A DNA stretch of 6,925 nt from JAUNKE01 sp041784625 (GTDB lineage: Bacteria; Bacillota; Clostridia; Peptostreptococcales; Filifactoraceae), in NCBI GenBank assembly GCA_041784625.1, contig JBHBDS010000055.1, positions 1-6,925 on the forward strand, in the 5' to 3' direction. Of the stretch, positions 1 through 4,466 are shown in pieces (positions within the stretch are counted from its first letter, which is position 1; each line of letters begins with the position of its first letter). The notes beneath the pieces were generated by a model. The model was given only the letters and a program-made list of their open reading frames with translations, had not been told where the DNA came from and did no database searches. The translations under genes and the position numbers were made by a program.

Positions 1-1
1 G

Positions 2-913
2 AGCAAACGAGTGCTCACAAGTGACGAGATTCTCGATCTTGCTGAAATTCCAAAATCACTCACCATCATAGGTGGCGGCGTAATTGGAGTCGAGATGGCG
101 ACGATATTTTCGGCATACGGAACAGAAGTTATTATTGTGGAAGCGATGGATCGTATCCTGAGTTTCTTCGACCGAGAGATTGTAGCGCAGATGACTGAGC
201 TTCTTTTGCAGAAGAACATCCGAATCATCACCTCGGCGCAGATTCAACGATTGGAAGAAAAATCCGATGGCATCATCACACATCTTTCCGACCAACAAAT
301 TGAGAGCGAACTCGTGCTCATGTCAGTTGGCAGAAGAGCGAATGTGGAAGCAGTGCAGTCGCTTGACCTCGTGATGGAAAATCATTTTGTCCATGTCGAT
401 GACACCATGCGAACCAATATCGACTGGCTCTATGCAGTCGGCGATGTCAACGGACGCAAGATGCTCGCCCACGCAGCGAGCAAGATGGGCGAAGTCGCAG
501 CAGAGAATGCGCTTTTGGGAACAAACAAAAAAATCTCATCCGCAATTCCAAGCTGTGTCTACACACATCCAGAGATCGCAAGCATCGGTAAGAAGGAAGA
601 GGATTTTTCGCCAGAAGAAATTTCGATTGGACGATTTTCCTACAGCTATAATGGCCGTGCGCTCGCATCGGGAAAACTCCAAGGATTTGTCAAAATAATC
701 GTCGGCAAAAAATATGGAGAAATTCTCGGCGCACAGATCTTGGGCGAAAATGCCACCGAGCTGATCAACGAACTGTCACTCATTATGCAAAATGAATTGA
801 CGGCGCATGAAGTAATTGAAACAATTTTTGCACATCCAAGTTATTCAGAAATAATAATGGAAGCCTGTGCCGATGCCCTTGGCAGAAGCATACATTTACC
901 CAAAAAAGGATAA
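2..913 (+). CDS. lpd: Dihydrolipoamide dehydrogenase (E3), C-terminal part, 5' truncated by window edge
   Basis: This FAD- and NAD-dependent flavoprotein reoxidises dihydrolipoyl groups in 2-oxoacid dehydrogenase complexes or the glycine cleavage system, and acts in the cytoplasm. The reading frame is open from base 2, and the GTG at 11 is an internal Val codon in the family motif VLTSDE, not a start. Numbering from that Val, the NAD-binding Rossmann motif GGGVIG lies near residues 21-26 and ends with the acidic strand VIIVE. The second FAD-contact motif, YAVGDVNG, is near 141-148. The C-terminal dimerisation domain carries AHPSYSE near 273-279, whose His and Glu form the catalytic base pair of this family. 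The usual HAHPT reads FAHPS, so only the first, non-catalytic His is replaced. About 300 of roughly 460 residues are present; the redox-disulfide N-terminal region is outside the window. It could be another class I pyridine nucleotide-disulfide oxidoreductase, but the HPxxSE motif favours lipoamide dehydrogenase. HPr follows after 9 bases, so the two are probably co-transcribed. Confidence 0.9.
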   Translation, partial: SKRVLTSDEILDLAEIPKSLTIIGGGVIGVEMATIFSAYGTEVIIVEAMDRILSFFDREIVAQMTELLLQKNIRIITSAQIQRLEEKSDGIITHLSDQQIESELVLMSVGRRANVEAVQSLDLVMENHFVHVDDTMRTNIDWLYAVGDVNGRKMLAHAASKMGEVAAENALLGTNKKISSAIPSCVYTHPEIASIGKKEEDFSPEEISIGRFSYSYNGRALASGKLQGFVKIIVGKKYGEILGAQILGENATELINELSLIMQNELTAHEVIETIFAHPSYSEIIMEACADALGRSIHLPKKG

Positions 914-922
914 GGAGATCAT

Positions 923-1186
923 ATGGTAAAGAAAGAATTGATTGTACAGAATAAAACTGGTCTTCACGCAAGACCAGCATCCGAGTTTGTAAAAAAAGCA
1001 AGCACTTTTAAGTCGAACGTATTTATTGAATTTGGGGAGAAAAATATCAACGCAAAAAGTATCGTTGGGCTGCTTTCTGCTGGAATCGGATACGGAAGCA
1101 AACTTGTGCTTACGGTAGATGGTGAAGACGAACAAGAAGCAATCGAGGCATTGGCAGGACTTATCGGCGAAACATTTGACGAATAA
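923..1186 (+). CDS. ptsH: HPr phosphocarrier protein of the PTS
   Basis: HPr is the small cytoplasmic phosphocarrier that takes phosphate from Enzyme I (on a His) and passes it to sugar-specific EIIA proteins. In Bacillota it is also phosphorylated on Ser46 by HPr kinase for catabolite repression. The 87-residue product has the normal HPr length. The active-site motif TGLHARPAS places the catalytic His exactly at residue 15 with Arg17 beside it. The regulatory motif NAKSIVGLL places Ser exactly at 46. Both sites are intact, so this is a full HPr and not a Crh-like protein, which would lack His15. The start is fixed by TAAGGAG at 911-917, which overlaps the stop codon of the upstream dehydrogenase gene. 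There is no room for a separate promoter in the 9-base gap, so expression should depend on the upstream operon. An intrinsic terminator follows 10 bases after the stop. Unlike the usual ptsH-ptsI order, no Enzyme I gene follows. Confidence 0.96.
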   Translation: MVKKELIVQNKTGLHARPASEFVKKASTFKSNVFIEFGEKNINAKSIVGLLSAGIGYGSKLVLTVDGEDEQEAIEALAGLIGETFDE

Positions 1187-1196
1187 AAATATTTGG

Positions 1197-1226
1197 GGAT
1201 CATCGGCAGAGCTGGTGGTCCTTTTT
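1197..1226 (+). terminator. Intrinsic terminator after the lpd-HPr operon
   Basis: An 11-base-pair stem is formed by GGATCATCGGC (1197-1207) and GCTGGTGGTCC (1211-1221) around the loop AGA, with three G-U pairs. It is followed directly by five T residues (1222-1226). The hairpin starts 10 bases after the HPr stop codon, which is the expected place for the operon end. Confidence 0.88.
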
Positions 1227-1516
1227 GTTACCAAATCGTTTCTTGAAAGATTACGAGACATTCGCTATGATGTTTGTGTATTATTTTTGGTGAAAAATGT
1301 TCGATATACAATTAAGAGAAATGTAGAAAGAGAATTCCAAAAGTAGATGGCATTATCAATTTTGAGTAACATACTCGCGCAACAGCTTGAGAAAATGCAT
1401 AGTAAATTATTTTGAGCTAGTAGAATGGTTATTAGCAATATGTATACTTTTGGGATGGATGTTTTGTGACAACGGATTAGTTGTAAATGGATGTTTGATA
1501 TTTGATGCTTTGTAAT
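1227..1516. other. Intergenic region between HPr terminator and proline iminopeptidase
   Basis: This is about 290 bases of A/T-rich DNA with no gene that has a ribosome binding site and family resemblance. The promoter of the peptidase gene must lie here but is not obvious. The best -10 match is TATACT at 1443-1448, but the hexamer 17 bases upstream (GTAGAA, 1420-1425) is a poor -35. A TTGTGA at 1464-1469 lacks a good -10 partner. A small inverted repeat ACAAC/GTTGT (1469-1473 and 1480-1484) sits about 45 bases before the start codon and could be an operator, but it is short enough to arise by chance. Confidence 0.5.
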
Positions 1517-1523
1517 AAAGGAG
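1517..1523 (+). promoter_or_regulatory. Ribosome binding site deciding the peptidase start
   Basis: AAAGGAG lies five bases upstream of the ATG at 1529. It falls inside a longer open frame that begins with TTG and ATG codons at 1502 and 1505, so it argues that those upstream codons are not the start. Confidence 0.85.
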
Positions 1524-1528
1524 CAACT

Positions 1529-2410
1529 ATGAGAGTTATTGAAGGGAAAATGCCTTTTAAGGGCTACGAAACTTATCTAAGAATCGTGAATCCAACGGGA
1601 AGAAAAAAACCGCTGCTTTTGCTTCACGGTGGGCCAGGTTCGACGCATAATTACTTTGAAGTGTTTGATGATCTAGCATTTGCTGACGACCGTCCGATTA
1701 TTATGTACGACCAAATCGGCTGTGGCGAGTCGATGGTCGAAGGGCATCCAGAGTTTTTTAATGCAGAGACATGGATGGATGAGCTGGAAGCATTGCGTGA
1801 GCATTTGAAACTAGATGAGCTCCATATACTGGGGCAATCTTGGGGTGGAATGCTGGCGATTTGGTATGCGATCGAGCGCAAGCCAGAGGGTGTTGCGAGC
1901 TATATTTTGTCCTCGACGCTTTCTTCGGCATCCCTGTGGAAAAAAGAGCAGTACCGCAGAATTTCGTATATGCCGCAGGATATGCAAAATGCAATTTACG
2001 AAGCGGATCGCACAGGAAATTATTCTACGCCAGAGTATCTTCGTGCGCTGGACGAATTTATGGTGCGCCACTGCTTTGGCCCGATTACGAGCGATATGCC
2101 AGAATGTATTCGCCGTCCGAAAAAAAGTGGTCGAGAAGCGTATGTTGTGGGCTGGGGAGAAAACGAATTTTCGCCAACAGGAACGCTCAGCGGCTACGAG
2201 TTTACCGATCGATTGCACGAGATTGAAACGCCATGCCTCATCACCAACGGACAAGCAGACCTCAGCTCGCCATATATTTCCAAAACGATGTATGATCAAC
2301 TTCCAAATGCAAGCTGGGAGCTATTTGCCTACAGCAGGCATATGCCATTTGTGGAAGAGCACGAAAAATACGTAGCAGTACTCAGAGACTGGCTGAATAA
2401 AAATGATTAA
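1529..2410 (+). CDS. pip: Proline iminopeptidase (alpha/beta hydrolase, peptidase family S33)
   Basis: This cytoplasmic serine peptidase removes N-terminal proline, and often other residues, from short peptides. It helps peptide use in organisms that ferment amino acids. The 293-residue product matches the roughly 294 residues of the lactobacillar PepI group. Visible motifs in order are HGGPG at 33-37 (oxyanion hole, diagnostic for S33 prolyl aminopeptidases), GCGES at 64-68, the nucleophile elbow GQSWGG at 102-107 with Ser104, catalytic Asp244 in NGQAD, and catalytic His271 in SRHMP. The triad is therefore complete and its spacing is as in the family. The insert between Ser and Asp is the helical cap domain; it contains GREAYVVGWGENEF near 201-214. 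There is no signal peptide. ATG 1529 is chosen because a good ribosome binding site precedes it. The gene stands alone, with terminators on both sides. A related aminopeptidase or epoxide hydrolase is much less likely given HGGPG. Confidence 0.93.
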   Translation: MRVIEGKMPFKGYETYLRIVNPTGRKKPLLLLHGGPGSTHNYFEVFDDLAFADDRPIIMYDQIGCGESMVEGHPEFFNAETWMDELEALREHLKLDELHILGQSWGGMLAIWYAIERKPEGVASYILSSTLSSASLWKKEQYRRISYMPQDMQNAIYEADRTGNYSTPEYLRALDEFMVRHCFGPITSDMPECIRRPKKSGREAYVVGWGENEFSPTGTLSGYEFTDRLHEIETPCLITNGQADLSSPYISKTMYDQLPNASWELFAYSRHMPFVEEHEKYVAVLRDWLNKND

Positions 2411-2414
2411 GAAA

Positions 2415-2454
2415 AAACCGCCGACAGCAGTAGCCGTTGGCGGTTTGGTTTTTT
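2415..2454 (+). terminator. Intrinsic terminator after proline iminopeptidase
   Basis: The arms AAACCGCCGAC (2415-2425) and GTTGGCGGTTT (2436-2446) form an 11-base-pair stem with one G-U pair and a 10-base loop. A run of six T residues follows at 2449-2454. It begins four bases after the peptidase stop codon and is GC-rich in the stem, so it is a strong terminator. Confidence 0.94.
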
Positions 2455-2517
2455 AGAAGTCGTTGCAGAATAAATTCTCGAATGATTGACTGTAGGAATG
2501 CTCAGTAATTTTGAATA

Positions 2518-2547
2518 CAAAATATGTTGAGCTATTTTGAATTTTTT
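2518..2547 (+). repeat. A/T-rich inverted repeat with T tract, possible weak back-up terminator
   Basis: CAAAATA (2518-2524) and TATTTTG (2533-2539) are perfect inverted arms around the 8-base loop TGTTGAGC, and six T residues follow at 2542-2547. The stem has a single G-C pair, so it would be weak. It lies in the 166-base gap between the strong peptidase terminator and the stop codon of the convergent minus-strand gene. The rest of the gap shows nothing else, and no clear terminator was found for the minus-strand gene. Confidence 0.3.
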
Positions 2548-2620
2548 GGTGAGAATTATTTATTCTTATTTTTGTCATTGCAACCTTGAAATTGCAAGCA
2601 AGCTTGGCGTAATCATCATA

Positions 2621-3259
2621 TTACACTGCATGAGCTTCGGTCAGCAGCGCAAATTTTTCCTCGGAAAACATCAGCTCCACCTTGCCAATTGAAGCAAGCA
2701 CAATCAGCGAAGCCACGATCGACGTTGCGGTGATCGCATACTTGGCATCCTTTTCAAAAGATGGTTCGCCTGCCATATAGTCGTCGTGAAATTCGTCGAT
2801 GAGCTCAAGCAAATCGATTGGCTGTCCTTCGTTTTGGTCAAGAATTTCGTTGAAATAATAGGTCGAAAGATAGTCGCTTTTGCGAAATTTTTTGATATAC
2901 TTGTGAAGATCTTTTTCATACTTCATATGCTCGCCAAGCTTGTCGTGAAAATATCTGCGGTTGTGATGCGGATAGCAAAAATAGTCGCAAAGATAATGAC
3001 ATACGACACCGAGCCGATACGAATAATTTTTGAGCGTGCCGACATTTTTTGTCGGATCGGTTTCAAATAGCTCACGAACCATATCAAGAATATATTCAAA
3101 ATTTTGGTGCTTATAATGCTTCAAATGAGAGTGATATAGCGGAAGATCGGGACTCATATTGCCTGCGCGAAATCGCAGTAGATTGAGCGAAACATCCGCA
3201 TGCTCTTCAACGAATTGAAAAATCCAATCCGCCATTACTTTATGAGATTGAACAAACAT
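2621..3259 (-). CDS. Zinc-dependent phospholipase C family protein, no signal peptide
   Basis: The 212-residue product resembles the zinc-dependent phospholipase C / S1-P1 nuclease fold, the family of Bacillus cereus PLC and the catalytic domain of clostridial alpha-toxin. Those enzymes hold three zinc ions and hydrolyse phosphodiester bonds. The ligand pattern is visible: His6, Asp38 in SPD, His48 or His51, then His88 and Asp92 (HxxxD) in CHYLCDYF, His98 six residues later, and His111 with Glu115 (HxxxE). The HxxxD, +6 His and HxxxE spacings match those I recall for the toxin enzymes. It lacks the secretion signal and N-terminal Trp ligand of the secreted enzymes and the C-terminal lipid-binding domain of alpha-toxin, so it is probably intracellular and its substrate is unknown. 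A weakly hydrophobic stretch near 178-195 might pack on a membrane. The start at 3259 is chosen because GAAAGGA lies just upstream; an ATG at 3277 has no such site. It forms a single-gene unit with its own promoter. Confidence 0.82.
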   Translation of the reverse strand: MFVQSHKVMADWIFQFVEEHADVSLNLLRFRAGNMSPDLPLYHSHLKHYKHQNFEYILDMVRELFETDPTKNVGTLKNYSYRLGVVCHYLCDYFCYPHHNRRYFHDKLGEHMKYEKDLHKYIKKFRKSDYLSTYYFNEILDQNEGQPIDLLELIDEFHDDYMAGEPSFEKDAKYAITATSIVASLIVLASIGKVELMFSEEKFALLTEAHAV

Positions 3260-3263
3260 TTTT

Positions 3264-3270
3264 TCCTTTC
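3264..3270 (-). promoter_or_regulatory. Ribosome binding site deciding the phospholipase-like gene start
   Basis: Read on the minus strand, GAAAGGA is followed by four A residues and the ATG at 3259-3257. The spacing is a little short but acceptable. No comparable motif precedes the in-frame ATG at 3277, so the shorter 212-residue product is preferred. Confidence 0.7.
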
Positions 3271-3368
3271 TAATCATGCGATGACTGTTTCAAAAAGTAG
3301 AAAAAACATTCTATGCAATGGGATAGATACACAACTACAATTTTTTCACAGAAAAATTCTGCTTGATG

Positions 3369-3397
3369 ATTATAGCCATCGATGATCGATATGTCGA
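3369..3397 (-). promoter_or_regulatory. Sigma-A-type promoter of the phospholipase-like gene
   Basis: On the minus strand the -35 hexamer TCGACA (3397-3392, five of six consensus bases) and a perfect -10 TATAAT (3374-3369) are separated by exactly 17 bases. Transcription should start near 3362, leaving a leader of about 100 bases. The first bases of that leader can form a small hairpin (CAGAA/TTCTG, 3361-3349), which could protect the 5' end. Confidence 0.78.
3378..3390. repeat. Tandem ATCGAT motif inside the promoter spacer, candidate operator
   Basis: Two copies of the palindrome ATCGAT (3378-3383 and 3385-3390) sit 7 bases apart, entirely within the 17-base spacer between the -35 and -10 of the phospholipase-like gene promoter. 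A protein bound here would block RNA polymerase. The regulator is unknown, and chance occurrence in A/T-rich DNA is possible. Confidence 0.35.
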
Positions 3398-3683
3398 TTG
3401 ATTTTTTTAAGCTTAGATTTTTATCAAAAAAAGTTTTTCGTTAGTATTGTACCCCCGTTTCAGCAAATTCACAACAGAAAAAAGAAGGGAAATGCGCCGA
3501 GTTTGTAAAAATTTCTCGGGAAAATTAATAAGAACACTCGAGAAGAGCTTGAAGTGAGCAGCAAATAAATTTTACAGACTGGAATAACGGAGCCATCGAG
3601 AGAAAAATTACAACAAGCGACACAAATCCAATAATCTCATGCTGAATCCGAGAAAAAGCATTTCAAAAAAGTAATTACGAAAA
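3398..3683. other. Intergenic region between divergent transcription units, no gene seen
   Basis: This stretch of about 290 bases is A-rich on the plus strand and lies between the leftward phospholipase-like promoter and the rightward restriction-locus promoter. The only initiation-like signal is an ATG at 3492 preceded closely by GAAGGGA. It would make just 21 residues (to a TGA near 3557), and the spacing is too short to be convincing. No terminator, tRNA, repeat array or recognisable gene remnant was found. Confidence 0.5.
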
Positions 3684-3720
3684 ACCACAAAAATATATTG
3701 ACAAAAAAATTCTGTGTGGT
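3684..3720. repeat. Inverted repeat ACCACA/TGTGGT flanking the -35 of the restriction-locus promoter
   Basis: ACCACA (3684-3689) and TGTGGT (3715-3720) are perfect inverted copies separated by 25 bases, with the -35 hexamer in between. The right arm overlaps the extended -10 TG and the first base of the -10. The arrangement would suit a repressor or control protein that bridges the promoter, but six-base arms give only modest support. Confidence 0.3.
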
Positions 3721-3725
3721 ATATT
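3698..3725 (+). promoter_or_regulatory. Strong extended -10 promoter of the restriction locus
   Basis: A perfect -35 TTGACA (3698-3703) is followed after 16 bases by TATATT (3720-3725, five of six). The extended -10 dinucleotide TG lies at 3717-3718, giving TGGTATATT. Transcription should start near 3732, about 30 bases before the first start codon. This is the best promoter in the window and shows that the locus begins with the half-S gene. Confidence 0.85.
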
Positions 3726-3761
3726 GAAAGTGTAAATTGTAATTTTTGAAAGGCACGGATT

Positions 3762-4337
3762 ATGAAAAAATTATTCGACTGCGTAAATTATGAAATAGGA
3801 ACTCCTCAATTTCGAATTCAAGAAGAGATTTCGATGGACAGCAATGTTCCGACATATATTTTTTATGGACAGCAAGAAATGGAGAGCGATCTGCGAGGGA
3901 TTGTGCAAAAAAACACCGAAGCAAAGACGATTCGAACCAGAGATAAGGTCAGCATCATTGAAGAGGGAGATATTATTTTCAGTTTGATTTCTGGAAAAGC
4001 CACCATTGCCAAAGCAGCTCATCAAGGATATTTGTTGACCCAAAACTTTGTAAAGCTTATTCCAAATAAAAAAATAGATTCTGCCTACCTCGTGTATTTG
4101 CTGAATGAAAATAAAATGATCAAAAAGCAATTTGCATCTGGCATGCAAGGCTCCATTGTGCTCAAATATACAGTTACGCAGCTCAGAGGGTTGGAATTGC
4201 CAAAACTGCCGTCGCTCGAGAAACAAAAATTATTGGGCGAGCTGTATTTTTCGCAGCTACGATATGAAGCGTTGATCCATCGAAAAACTTTGGCACAAAG
4301 AACATTGATTTTCAAAAAAATGGAGGAAGTAATATAA
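3762..4337 (+). CDS. Type I restriction HsdS-like protein, half-length (single target-recognition domain)
   Basis: Full HsdS subunits carry two target-recognition domains (TRDs) and two helical spacers, and direct a type I methyltransferase/restriction complex to a split DNA site. This 191-residue protein has one TRD followed by one helical segment. Recognisable parts are the TRD opening near residues 7-18 (CVNYEIGTPQF), GDIIFSLISGKA near 69-80, and the core NFVKLIPNKKID...YLVYLLNE near 95-116. QGSIVLKYTVTQLRGLELPKLPSLEKQK (129-156) corresponds to the conserved 'Gs...L..l.iPlPpl.eQ' end of a TRD. A predicted helix then runs to the C-terminus. It is not an obvious fragment: it has its own promoter, a ribosome binding site (GAAAGG, 3748-3753) and a clean stop. 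Such half-S proteins could dimerise to replace a full HsdS, or act as an accessory to a full HsdS encoded elsewhere. The hsdR gene follows in the same direction. Confidence 0.83.
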   Translation: MKKLFDCVNYEIGTPQFRIQEEISMDSNVPTYIFYGQQEMESDLRGIVQKNTEAKTIRTRDKVSIIEEGDIIFSLISGKATIAKAAHQGYLLTQNFVKLIPNKKIDSAYLVYLLNENKMIKKQFASGMQGSIVLKYTVTQLRGLELPKLPSLEKQKLLGELYFSQLRYEALIHRKTLAQRTLIFKKMEEVI

Positions 4338-4342
4338 AGAAT

Positions 4343-4389
4343 TCGCTGAAATGAACGATTGAGTGTGAAATCCGATGTATTTTCAGCGA
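4343..4389 (+). repeat. Inverted repeat in the gap between half-S gene and hsdR
   Basis: TCGCTGAAA (4343-4351) and TTTCAGCGA (4381-4389) are perfect 9-base inverted arms around a 29-base loop, starting 5 bases after the half-S stop. No T tract follows (the next bases are GAAAAG), so it is not a classical terminator. It could form an RNA hairpin that stabilises the upstream message or tunes read-through into hsdR, or be a protein-binding site. Confidence 0.5.
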
Positions 4390-4403
4390 GAAAAGTCATT
4401 GCG

Positions 4404-4445
4404 CTATTATTTGTATCACACCATATTAATTCAAAGTAATAATAG
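4404..4445. repeat. Second inverted repeat just upstream of hsdR
   Basis: CTATTATT (4404-4411) and AATAATAG (4438-4445) are perfect 8-base inverted arms around a 26-base spacer, ending 21 bases before the hsdR start. The arms are almost pure A/T. A weak promoter-like pair, TTGCGC (4399-4404) and CATATT (4422-4427) with 17 bases between, overlaps it, so hsdR might have some independent expression. Both readings are tentative. Confidence 0.3.
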
Positions 4446-4466
4446 AAAATATTTTGGGAGGCAAGT

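Noticed and set aside
11..13. GTG as a start codon for the dehydrogenase
   Set aside because: The frame is open upstream to the window edge, and the codon is the Val of the conserved internal VLTSDE segment; there is no ribosome binding site.
896..1346. Open frames overlapping HPr on both strands, including one of 75 codons running into the intergenic region (1119-1346)
   Set aside because: HPr with exact His15 and Ser46 explains this DNA. The extension crosses the operon terminator and has no ribosome binding site.
1811..2375. Open frames of 128-186 codons on both strands inside the proline iminopeptidase gene
   Set aside because: They are out-of-frame or antisense readings over a gene with a full catalytic triad, and their products are Cys/Arg-rich and unlike any family.
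2508..2542. Direct repeat ATTTTGAAT (2508-2516 and 2534-2542) as a mobile-element or phage attachment signal
   Set aside because: It is short, A/T-rich, and not accompanied by any transposase, integrase or target-site duplication.
2580..2605. Pair of TTGCAA palindromes as a terminator for the minus-strand gene
   Set aside because: The copies can pair, but in the minus-strand direction they are followed by an A-rich and not a T-rich tract, so intrinsic termination is not supported.
3257..3277. ATG at 3277 as the start of the phospholipase-like protein
   Set aside because: The good ribosome binding site at 3264-3270 lies downstream of it and points to the ATG at 3259.
3492..3557. Possible 21-residue peptide gene, ATG at 3492
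   Set aside because: The purine-rich motif is too close to the ATG, the product resembles nothing, and no promoter fits.
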